From Ignavibacteriaceae bacterium (GTDB taxonomy: Bacteria; Bacteroidota; Ignavibacteria; Ignavibacteriales; Ignavibacteriaceae): a stretch of DNA of 50,841 nt. The notes beneath the pieces were generated by a model. That model did no database searches, was not told where the DNA came from, and saw nothing but the letters and a program-made list of their open reading frames with translations. Positions 36,327 through 44,389 of the stretch are shown here, piece after piece; the stretch's first letter is position 1, and each line of letters opens with the position of its first letter. The position numbers and the translations under genes were made by a program. The stretch is taken from contig JABWCL010000032.1 in NCBI GenBank assembly GCA_013360295.1, forward strand, positions 1-50,841, given 5' to 3'.

Positions 36327-37591
36327 AGATGGTCAGGCTTTTTCCTCTTCTCCTGTTCATACTCCTTTTATCCGGCTGCCGCGGCGGCGAAACGGATAAA
36401 ATGGTTATTACCTTCTGGGCAATAGGAGCGGAGGGGGAAAAAGTCGGCGCGCTTATCCCCGCGTTCGAGCGTGAAAATCCAGGAGTGAAAGTGAAAGTGC
36501 AGCAGATACCCTGGACTGCCGCGCACGAAAAACTTATCACTGCCTATGTGAGTGAGACCCTGCCTGATGTCTTCCAGCTGGGGAACACCTGGGTACCGGA
36601 GTTCCGCGCGCTGGGAGCAGTTGAACCGCTTACCGCTTATCTCGAAAAGGATTCCGTGGCAAATGAAAAGTTTTTTGACGGAATATGGGATTCAAACGTA
36701 ATTGACTCCGTCATTTACGCGCTCCCCTGGTATGTTGATACAAGGCTCCTCTTTTACAGGAAAGATATTCTTGCCGCTGCCGGTTATGAAAACCCGCCCC
36801 GGACGTGGAAAGAACTTTATGACGCTTCGGTTAAAATCAAGCAGATGAATCCCCGTTACTACTCACTCTTTCTCCCTACAAATGAATGGAGCCAGTATAT
36901 AATATTCGGTTTGCAGAGCGGATCGGGCATTCTTAAAGATAATAACTCTTACGGCGATTTTTCCGGACGCGAATTCCGCGAAGCCCTCGATTACGTTTCC
37001 GGTTATTTCAGGAATAAATTATCTCCCATTGATATGACCGCGGTGACGAATATCTACCAGGCGTTTGAGGAAGGATATTTTTCAATGCTCATCACCGGGC
37101 CGTGGAATATTAAGGAGATGCAGAACAGGCTCTCGCCGGCGATGCAGGATAAGTGGATGACCGCTCCGCTCCCCGCGCGCGGAGATGATTATCCGGGTGT
37201 TTCGCTCGCCGGAGGATCAAGCCTGGCAATAAACAAACTCTCACCAAGAAAAGAGCTTGCCTGGAAGTTTATCAGTTATCTCACCCGCGCGGAGGTGCAG
37301 GTGGAATTTTATAAACTTGTTTCATCTCTCCCTTCAGTTATGGAGGCGTGGGAATCGCCGGAATTAAAAAACGATAAATATCTTGCTGCTTTTTATACAC
37401 AGCTTCAGAATGTAAAACCGACGCCGAAAATACCTGAATGGGAACAGATAGTTGTATCTAAGATACAGCAGTATATTGAAAGGCTTGCCGCGCAGAAGCT
37501 TACAGTGGATGAAACTGCAAAAAAGCTTGACGAAGAAGCGAACCGGATCCTTGAAAAAAGGCGCTGGATGATCTCGCGGGAGGGAAGATAA
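36323..37591 (+). CDS. sugar ABC transporter substrate-binding lipoprotein
   Basis: 422 residues with signal and lipobox (LLLSGCRG), then an extracellular solute-binding protein family 1 fold: MVITFWAIGAEGEKVGALIPAFERENPGVKVKVQQIPW, LPDVFQLGNTW, GPWNIKEMQ and SLAGGSSLAINK. It starts within the stop of the GH144 gene (ATGA overlap) and is followed after 3 bases by the permease genes. It should bind gluco-oligosaccharides in the periplasm and deliver them to the permeases. Confidence 0.9.
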   Translation: MKMVRLFPLLLFILLLSGCRGGETDKMVITFWAIGAEGEKVGALIPAFERENPGVKVKVQQIPWTAAHEKLITAYVSETLPDVFQLGNTWVPEFRALGAVEPLTAYLEKDSVANEKFFDGIWDSNVIDSVIYALPWYVDTRLLFYRKDILAAAGYENPPRTWKELYDASVKIKQMNPRYYSLFLPTNEWSQYIIFGLQSGSGILKDNNSYGDFSGREFREALDYVSGYFRNKLSPIDMTAVTNIYQAFEEGYFSMLITGPWNIKEMQNRLSPAMQDKWMTAPLPARGDDYPGVSLAGGSSLAINKLSPRKELAWKFISYLTRAEVQVEFYKLVSSLPSVMEAWESPELKNDKYLAAFYTQLQNVKPTPKIPEWEQIVVSKIQQYIERLAAQKLTVDETAKKLDEEANRILEKRRWMISREGR

Positions 37592-37594
37592 AAA

Positions 37595-38473
37595 ATGTTC
37601 GGAAAAACAAAAATTAACGTGCTGCTGCTTTTTCTCGGGCCTTCGCTCCTGATCATCTTTTCTTTTTTCTTTCTCCCCGTGCTCGCGGCGCTGCTGCTCA
37701 GTTTTACCGATTACGATATTTACGCGCTGGGTAACGCCGATTATATAAGGTTCGTCGGGATAAACAACTACCTTAAACTGCTAGAAGACCCGATGTTCTG
37801 GACTTCGGTGAAGAATACGTTTTACTTCGTTCTTGTCGGCGGGCCACTTTCGGTGGCGGTATCGCTTGGCACCGCGCTGCTGCTGAACAGTAAACTTGTT
37901 AAACTGAAAGGGCTGTTCCGCGTTACGTATTTCCTTCCGGTGGTAACCACGCTGGTCGCGGTCGCGGTAATATGGAGGTTCATATATCACCCCCGCTTCG
38001 GGCTTATTAATTATGTGCTAAGCCTCTTTGGCATCGGTCAGATTGACTGGCTTGGAGACCCCCTCTACTCAATGCCCGCGCTTATACTGATGGCGGTCTG
38101 GAAGAACTTCGGTTATAATATGATAATTTTCATTGCCGGGCTTCAGAACATACCGGAAGACCTTTATGAAGCGGCAAGCATAGAAGGGGCATCGGAGTGG
38201 CAGCAGTTTATTTCCATCACGCTTCCGCAGCTTGCGCCTACAACTCTCTTCATCAGCGTGATAACGATGATCGGTTACTTCCAGCTTTTCGCCGAGCCGT
38301 ATGTAATGACCCAGGGAGGCCCTTTGAGCAGCACCCTCAGCGTTGTGCTTTATATGTACCAGGAAGGATTCCGCTGGTGGAATATCGGCTACTCAACGTC
38401 AATCGCGTTTATGCTGTTCCTGATAATACTCATCGGGACCATCATCCAGTTCCGCCTTCAGAAGGAGAGTTAA
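37595..38473 (+). CDS. carbohydrate ABC transporter permease (MalF/UgpA-type)
   Basis: 292 residues, about six membrane segments. The binding-protein-dependent permease loop EAASIEGASEWQQFISITLPQLAPT (EAA motif, about 190-214) is clear. It sits between the binding protein and the second permease; its stop shares one base with the next start (TAATG). Inner-membrane channel subunit for oligosaccharide import. Confidence 0.92.
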   Translation: MFGKTKINVLLLFLGPSLLIIFSFFFLPVLAALLLSFTDYDIYALGNADYIRFVGINNYLKLLEDPMFWTSVKNTFYFVLVGGPLSVAVSLGTALLLNSKLVKLKGLFRVTYFLPVVTTLVAVAVIWRFIYHPRFGLINYVLSLFGIGQIDWLGDPLYSMPALILMAVWKNFGYNMIIFIAGLQNIPEDLYEAASIEGASEWQQFISITLPQLAPTTLFISVITMIGYFQLFAEPYVMTQGGPLSSTLSVVLYMYQEGFRWWNIGYSTSIAFMLFLIILIGTIIQFRLQKES

Positions 38474-39291
38474 TGAAACCAGGCAGAAAAATTATACTTA
38501 ACATAATTGTTGTTCTGATCGCGGTCGCGACATTCCTTCCGTTCCTCTGGATGATCTCCGCTTCCTTTATGCAGGCGGGGGAATCGAATTCATATCCGCC
38601 GAAGTTAATCCCGGATAATTTCACCACGGAACATTACGAGAACCTCTTCGGCAGGCTCAACCTTACAACTTATATCATAAACAGCCTTTTAATTTCGCTC
38701 GGCGTTACGTTCTTCTCGCTGATACTGAACTCTATGTCTGGATACGCCTTTGCAAAGTACAGGTTCGCGGGAAAGAAAAAACTTTTCAGCCTTCTGCTCA
38801 GTTCAATGATAATACCGGGACAGGTTACGATGCTTCCGGTGTTTCTTACGCTGAAGAATATCGGGCTTATCAATACATATTGGGCGATAATAGTGCCTGG
38901 GATGGCGAGCATATTCGGAATATTCCTGATACGCCAGTTCGCGATGAGCATACCCGACAGCCTTATCGAATCCGCGAAGATAGACGGCGCCGGCGATGTG
39001 GAAGTGTACTTGAAAATAATTCTCCCCCTGTGCCGCCCCATCCTCCTCACCCTCGGCATATTCACGTTTATGGGGACGTGGAACGACTTCCTCTGGCCGC
39101 TCATCGTTATGACCGACTCTTCTATGTACACATTACCCGTTGCCCTTGCCAACCTGATGGGGGAACACGTGCAGGATACGGAACTTATGATGGCAGGCTC
39201 GGTGATAACCATCCTTCCCGTTGTAATTGTTTTCCTCCTCCTCCAGAAATATTACATTAAGGGGATAATGATGGGAAGCGTGAAAGGGTAA
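38473..39291 (+). CDS. carbohydrate ABC transporter permease (MalG/UgpE-type)
   Basis: 272 residues from ATG 38473, with AAGGAGAG just upstream. A much longer in-frame start at 38197 lies wholly inside the previous permease and is rejected. Six membrane segments and the EAA-type loop ESAKIDGAGDVEVYLKIILPL (about 172-192) mark it as the MalG-type partner. No ATPase gene follows, so the importer must borrow an ATPase encoded elsewhere, as is common for CUT1 sugar importers. Confidence 0.92.
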   Translation: MKPGRKIILNIIVVLIAVATFLPFLWMISASFMQAGESNSYPPKLIPDNFTTEHYENLFGRLNLTTYIINSLLISLGVTFFSLILNSMSGYAFAKYRFAGKKKLFSLLLSSMIIPGQVTMLPVFLTLKNIGLINTYWAIIVPGMASIFGIFLIRQFAMSIPDSLIESAKIDGAGDVEVYLKIILPLCRPILLTLGIFTFMGTWNDFLWPLIVMTDSSMYTLPVALANLMGEHVQDTELMMAGSVITILPVVIVFLLLQKYYIKGIMMGSVKG

Positions 39292-39934
39292 ACGTAAGAT
39301 TGCCGTGACGGCTTGATCGCCCCCAATATTGATATATTCATCGAAAATATTATCGTGAAATTGCGCGTGGCAAAGAGGAGATGCAGTAAGAGATCTGAAC
39401 CCTGCGATTACTTATCCCGAGAGGGAAGCCAAAGCAATACCAAACTAGCTTAAGAATACCACCGGTGATAAAACCAATACCACCGTTACCAAATAGTGCG
39501 CGGCTTACACTCTTCCCGAGATTTCCGAGCATAACCGCAAAACCCATAAACTGCTTATGCCGCTGTTCGAAGAGTTCATCTGTACGGGAAAGAATAACGG
39601 GGTTAAGAATGTATATGCGAAATTGGTTAGGACGGTACCCAAAGGCGAAATACGTTAATTGTTGGATGCACGTATCCCGCGATATCATTGAAAGAACAGC
39701 TAAAATCAAAAAAAGTCGTTCCTTTTAACTAATAGTATTATTATATTTGCGTAAAAGAATAATCGGATAGAAAATGATTAGCGAACGCACAACAGTGCAG
39801 AATTGCAAGCCCAGACAAGCGAGCCCCTATTTCAGGCAAATGCCACTGGCCCCATTTTCCCCTACATTCGTACAGAACTTTCAGACTGCGTTTCGGGAAT
39901 TTGCGTAATTTCACTATATGTAAATATAAAAAAA
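39292..39934. other. gene-less boundary between sugar locus and restriction operon
   Basis: About 640 bases. Frames on both strands at 39350-39730 are open in pieces and look protein-like, but stops interrupt every plus-strand reading; this is probably a decayed gene I cannot identify. Base composition changes here from the GC-richer sugar locus to the more AT-rich restriction operon. The stretch 39803-39934 is in frame with hsdR but does not resemble its N-terminus. No clear terminator follows the permease. Confidence 0.45.
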
Positions 39935-42724
39935 GTGAAAAACGAGAAACTGACAAGAAAGGAAATCATTGACAACCGTTTAAAACAAGCGGGATGGAAC
40001 GTGACCGACCGAACTCAGGTGATTGAAGAATTTGATATTCACTTGATGATTGTTGAAGAACCTACAACACCTTACGCCGGACACCAATACAGCGATTATG
40101 TTTTATTAGGTAAAGACGGTAAACCGCTTGCCGTTGTGGAAGCTAAAAAGACCTCAGTTGATGCCGCTCTGGGAAGGGAACAAGCCAAACAATACTGCTA
40201 TAACATCAAGCAGATTTTGGGCGTTGACTTACCATTCTGTTTTTATTCAAACGGTCATGACATTTACTTCTGGGATTTAGAAAATTATCCTCCAAAGAAA
40301 GTATTTGGTTTCCCTACCCGCGACGATCTTGAGCGCTACTCTTATATTCGCAAAGCAAGAAAGCAATTAGCGGGTGAACTCATCAACACAAAAATTGCAG
40401 GACGGGGTTATCAGATCGCATCAATACGCGCCGTGATGGAAGCACTTGAGAAGCGAAAACGAAAATTCCTATTGGTTATGGCGACCGGAACGGGTAAAAC
40501 AAGAACTTGCATTGCATTAGTTGACGCTCTAATGAGAGCGGGTTGGGCTGAGAGAGTTTTGTTTTTGGTAGACAGAATCGCCTTGCGTAACCAAACTCTG
40601 GAGGCATTCAAAGAGCATCTACCGAACGAACCACGCTGGCCGAAGCAAGGCGAAAAAGAGATTGCAACAGACAGAAGAATCTATATTTCTACTTATCCGG
40701 CAATGTTAAATATTATCCGAGACGAAGAAAAGCAATTGAGTCCGCACTTTTTTGACATTATTGTTGTGGACGAAAGCCACCGCAGCATTTACAATACATA
40801 CCAGGAGATCCTTGATTACTTCAACACTATTACACTTGGCTTAACTGCCACACCCACAGATGTTATTGACCACAATACTTTTCAATTGTTTGAATGCGAA
40901 GACGGCGTTCCGACTTTTGCCTATTCGTATGATGAAGCGGTAAACCACATTCCGCCGTTCCTGAGCAATTTTCAGGTTATGAAGATTAAAACTAAGTTTC
41001 AGGATGAAGGGATTAACCAGCGGACGATTTCTTTAGAAGATCAGCAGAAACTGATTTTAGAAGGAAAAGAAATTGACGAAATCAATTACGAAGGAACCGA
41101 GATAGAAAAGAAGGTGATCAATAGGGGAACTAATGCTTTGATCGTCCGCGAATTTATGGAGGAATGCATCAAGGATTCCAACGGTGTTTTACCCGGCAAA
41201 ACAATTTTCTTTTGTATAAGTATATCACACGCAAGACGAATTGAGGAAATATTTGATTCACTTTATCCCGAATATAAAGGAGAATTAGCCAAAGTGCTGG
41301 TAAGTGAAGATCCGCGGGTTTATGGTAAGGGTGGGCTGCTCGATCAGTTTGTTGGTAATGATCTGCCTCGCGTTGCTATTAGCGTGGATATGCTTGACAC
41401 AGGTATTGACGTTCGTGAATTAGTCAACCTGGTATTCGCAAAGCCTGTGTACAGTTACACTAAATTCTGGCAAATGATCGGCAGGGGAACCCGTTTGCTT
41501 GAACCTGAAAAAATTAAACCCTGGTGTACACAAAAAGATAATTTTCTGATTCTGGATTGCTGGGACAACTTTGAATACTTCAAACTCAATCCAAGAGGTA
41601 AAGAGTTTAAAGGTCAAATACCCTTGCCTGTCCGCTTGTTTGGTGTTCGCTTAGAAAAAATTGAAGAAGCCCTGGCACAGAACATCACTGAAATCGTGGA
41701 TAAAGAAGTTCAGAAAATAAAAGGACAGGTTGAATCGCTTCCTATAAATTCAGTGGTAATTATGGAAGCCCGAAATGAATTACAGCGGATGGAAGATGAA
41801 AATTTCTGGAACAACCTGACTGCTGATAAGTTGGAGTTTTTGGATGCCGTTGTGAAACCTTTGTTTCGTACAGTTTCAGATGTTGATTTCAAAGCGATGC
41901 GGTTTGAAAAGGATATCGTAGAAGTGTCACTGGCGCATCTGGCGGAAAAGACGGAGAAGTTTGAAATTCTGAAAGAAAGTATAATTGAAGAAATCGGCGA
42001 ACTGCCATTGAGTATTAATATTGTCGCGAGGGAACAAGAACTGATTCGACAGGCACAAAATAATCATTATTGGGCTACCATAAATGAAGATAAGTTTGAA
42101 GAGCTGATTCAGAAACTTGCACCTTTGATGAAATTCAGGGAGTCGGTGATTCCGTTGGCTCCGGCAAAGTTCAACCTTAAAGATTATGTTGCCGAAAAAG
42201 AATTAGTGGAGTTTGGCCCCCAGCACGAAGCGTTGAGCATAGCGAAATACCGTGAACTTGTAGAAAACAAAATCAATCAACTGGTTCTAAGCAGTCCGAT
42301 TTTACAAAAGCTAAAACAAGGCTTTGAGATTTCATCCGAAGAGGCTGAACAATTGGCGGAGGAACTTTACAATGAACACCCGCACATTACAGTCGACCTG
42401 CTTAGAAAGGTTTACAACCACCGGAAAGCGGCGCTGGTACAGTTCATCAAACATATTTTAGGCATTGAACAATTGGAAACCTTTGCCGTGACAGTTACAA
42501 AAGCCTTTGATGATTTTGTCGCCGGGCACAGCTACCTTGCCAGCAGGCAACTGCAATTCCTTGACCTGCTCAAGAATTTTGTATTGGAAAAGGGCGATGT
42601 GAGTAGACGTAACCTGATTGAATCCCCTTTTACGATGCTTCATCCCGAAGGCATCAGAGGTGTTTTTAATCAACGAGAGATTGACGAAATATTAATTTTA
42701 ACCGAAAAAGTATTGGCGGCTTAA
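39935..42724 (+). CDS. hsdR: type I restriction enzyme R subunit (HsdR)
   Basis: 929 residues from the GTG at 39935 (KNEKLTRKEIIDNRLKQAGW, the usual HsdR opening). An in-frame ATG at 39803 would add 44 residues with no family likeness. Domains: N-terminal PD-(D/E)xK nuclease with SDYVL and VVEAKK (about 54-70), DEAD-like translocase with MATGTGKT (about 182-189), DESH box near 279 and GLTATP, then motif V/VI region MLDTGIDV and IGRGTRL, and a C-terminal helical region binding the methylase. It cleaves DNA at a distance after ATP-driven translocation. The next gene starts on the base after the stop. Confidence 0.93.
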   Translation: MKNEKLTRKEIIDNRLKQAGWNVTDRTQVIEEFDIHLMIVEEPTTPYAGHQYSDYVLLGKDGKPLAVVEAKKTSVDAALGREQAKQYCYNIKQILGVDLPFCFYSNGHDIYFWDLENYPPKKVFGFPTRDDLERYSYIRKARKQLAGELINTKIAGRGYQIASIRAVMEALEKRKRKFLLVMATGTGKTRTCIALVDALMRAGWAERVLFLVDRIALRNQTLEAFKEHLPNEPRWPKQGEKEIATDRRIYISTYPAMLNIIRDEEKQLSPHFFDIIVVDESHRSIYNTYQEILDYFNTITLGLTATPTDVIDHNTFQLFECEDGVPTFAYSYDEAVNHIPPFLSNFQVMKIKTKFQDEGINQRTISLEDQQKLILEGKEIDEINYEGTEIEKKVINRGTNALIVREFMEECIKDSNGVLPGKTIFFCISISHARRIEEIFDSLYPEYKGELAKVLVSEDPRVYGKGGLLDQFVGNDLPRVAISVDMLDTGIDVRELVNLVFAKPVYSYTKFWQMIGRGTRLLEPEKIKPWCTQKDNFLILDCWDNFEYFKLNPRGKEFKGQIPLPVRLFGVRLEKIEEALAQNITEIVDKEVQKIKGQVESLPINSVVIMEARNELQRMEDENFWNNLTADKLEFLDAVVKPLFRTVSDVDFKAMRFEKDIVEVSLAHLAEKTEKFEILKESIIEEIGELPLSINIVAREQELIRQAQNNHYWATINEDKFEELIQKLAPLMKFRESVIPLAPAKFNLKDYVAEKELVEFGPQHEALSIAKYRELVENKINQLVLSSPILQKLKQGFEISSEEAEQLAEELYNEHPHITVDLLRKVYNHRKAALVQFIKHILGIEQLETFAVTVTKAFDDFVAGHSYLASRQLQFLDLLKNFVLEKGDVSRRNLIESPFTMLHPEGIRGVFNQREIDEILILTEKVLAA

Positions 42725-44230
42725 ATGGCAAAGAAAATACCGGAGAAGTTTGATCCTGAAAAATATATGAAAATGGCAATTGATGCCATGAATAATTCAA
42801 TCGAAGAACCAAGGACAGATGGCAAAGTTAGTCCGAAAGTGGGAGCGGTTCTGATTAAACCTGATGGAACAGTTGAATCTGCAAGCAGAGGAGAATTGCG
42901 GTATGGTGATCACGCCGAATTCACCTTATTGGAAAGAAAAAACCGTTCGGAGAAATTAGATGGCAGTATTTTGTTTGCCACACTTGAACCCTGCGCTCCC
43001 GGCGCACGACGCCACCCCAAATTGGGCTGTGCAGAAAGAATTGTTAATGCACGAATTATGGAGGTGTGGATAGGAATAGCAGACCCAGACCCCGATGTTG
43101 ACAGGAAAGGAATTAAGTATCTGGAGGATAACGGAATCAAAGTCCGGATGTTTTACCCGCAGTACCAAAAAACAATAAAAGAAGTCAATAAGGAGTTTTT
43201 ACAACAAGCTATAGAAAGAGCAAAAGATAAAAATAAAAAGGATAACGTAGTCCTTTCAAATTTTGAAAACCCGGTTCCATCTATGGACTTGAAACAATTT
43301 TCAGAGAAAGCTATTCAGTATTACATCAACCAATCAAAACTGCCTTTTGCTTTAAACTCAAAGGAATTGTGGCTTCATTTTGAACACGCGGGAATTGTTA
43401 AGCGTGAAAAACCAACAAATCAGGACGGGTATATCCCCACGGGATTTGGCATCCTCCTGTTTGGCGCCAATCCACGAGAAAAATATCAGCAAGCGGTTGT
43501 TAAAGCGAAAGTTAAATACGGAAACAATGACTCGATTCCCAAAGATTTTGAAGGCCCGCTGGTTTTGATTCCCAAAGAAATTGAATTATGGCTCGAACAA
43601 GTTTTACATTCGGAAGTCAGCCGCGAACAATTCCAACGGAAAACCAGCACACTCTTCCCCATCGCGCCTTTACGCGAAGCTATAATCAACGCCCTGGCTC
43701 ACCGTGATTATGAACAAGAAGGAGCAAAAACCTATCTTGAAATTAATGATGATAAAATTGTCGTAAAAAGCGCCGGCTTGCCTGTTTCGCCAATTTCACT
43801 TGAAGATGTTAAATCATTTAAAGCTTCTTCCTTAAGCCGAAATCCGAAAATAACTTACATTTTTAACAGAATGGGCTTAATGGAAGAATCAGAACTTGGG
43901 ATGGAAACCTTTAAGGGAATGCCGGCAAAATATAAATTACCCTTGCCATTTTACGAATACAAAGCCCCCTATTTGTCCTTAACATTTTCCAGAAGTCTTG
44001 AAGCCGTTAAATCCGTTTCAGGAATAGAAGAATTGGGTAATTTGAATGAGGATGAATTAAAAGCTTATGAGCTTTTCAGAAACAAATTATCTTTAACCAA
44101 AAGTGAGTTTGCTGAAAAATTAGGTTTACCCACCAGAACCGCAGAAAGGATGTTAAAGAAAATGGTTGATCTGAAACTTATCCTTAAAAAGGGTGCAGGT
44201 CCAAATACGAAATATGTTATTAATGCCTAA
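42725..44230 (+). CDS. RibD-like zinc deaminase fused to GHKL-type ATPase and winged helix
   Basis: 501 residues. Residues about 10-155 are a RibD/dCMP-deaminase-like domain: PKVGAVLIKPDG, His63-Ala-Glu65 as zinc ligand and catalytic Glu, then Cys90 and Cys102 in EPCAPGARRHPKLGC, and IADPDPDVDRKGIKYL. The Cys spacing (x11) is longer than in typical family members. Residues about 190-430 resemble the ATP-binding HATPase_c_4 region of Schlafen/AlbA_2-type proteins (LREAIINALAHRDYE, SSLSRNPKI). A winged helix (KSEFAEKLGLPTRTAERML) ends the protein. It is wedged between hsdR (no gap) and hsdM, so it belongs to the restriction operon. Substrate (nucleotide, DNA or RNA base) cannot be read from sequence; I know of no assigned function. 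Confidence 0.85.
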   Translation: MAKKIPEKFDPEKYMKMAIDAMNNSIEEPRTDGKVSPKVGAVLIKPDGTVESASRGELRYGDHAEFTLLERKNRSEKLDGSILFATLEPCAPGARRHPKLGCAERIVNARIMEVWIGIADPDPDVDRKGIKYLEDNGIKVRMFYPQYQKTIKEVNKEFLQQAIERAKDKNKKDNVVLSNFENPVPSMDLKQFSEKAIQYYINQSKLPFALNSKELWLHFEHAGIVKREKPTNQDGYIPTGFGILLFGANPREKYQQAVVKAKVKYGNNDSIPKDFEGPLVLIPKEIELWLEQVLHSEVSREQFQRKTSTLFPIAPLREAIINALAHRDYEQEGAKTYLEINDDKIVVKSAGLPVSPISLEDVKSFKASSLSRNPKITYIFNRMGLMEESELGMETFKGMPAKYKLPLPFYEYKAPYLSLTFSRSLEAVKSVSGIEELGNLNEDELKAYELFRNKLSLTKSEFAEKLGLPTRTAERMLKKMVDLKLILKKGAGPNTKYVINA

Positions 44231-44389
44231 GTTTCCCGCCAAATATTCGCCATACTGGCGAGATAATTCTGATTCTAACGGGAATTCCGCTGTATCTCGC
44301 CAATATCCCGCCAAACTGGCGAGATTCCCGAATCATAGCATAGACACAAGCATAGGCACTTTGTCTATGCTTAAAAATTTAAGGATAGA
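44231..44389 (+). repeat. inverted repeats between the deaminase gene and hsdM
   Basis: TGGCGAGATA (44256-44265) is the exact reverse complement of TATCTCGCCA (44293-44302), and TGGCGAGAT recurs at 44317-44325. A 10-base perfect stem AGCATAGACA / TGTCTATGCT (44337-44346, 44362-44371) ends 18 bases before hsdM. This is the only long gap in the operon apart from the one before the RT gene. Operator sites, an internal promoter or an mRNA-processing hairpin are all possible. Confidence 0.6.

Noticed and set aside
38197-38472. Long N-terminal extension of the second permease
   Set aside because: It overlaps the first permease in another frame; ATG 38473 has a good ribosome-binding site and a normal permease length.
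39350-39730. Gene between the permease and hsdR
   Set aside because: Protein-like pieces exist on both strands, but plus-strand readings are broken by stops and the minus-strand frame has no recognisable family; insufficient to call.
39803-39934. N-terminal extension of HsdR from the ATG at 39803
   Set aside because: The 44 added residues do not look like an HsdR N-terminus, whereas the GTG at 39935 starts the usual opening; kept as noncoding.
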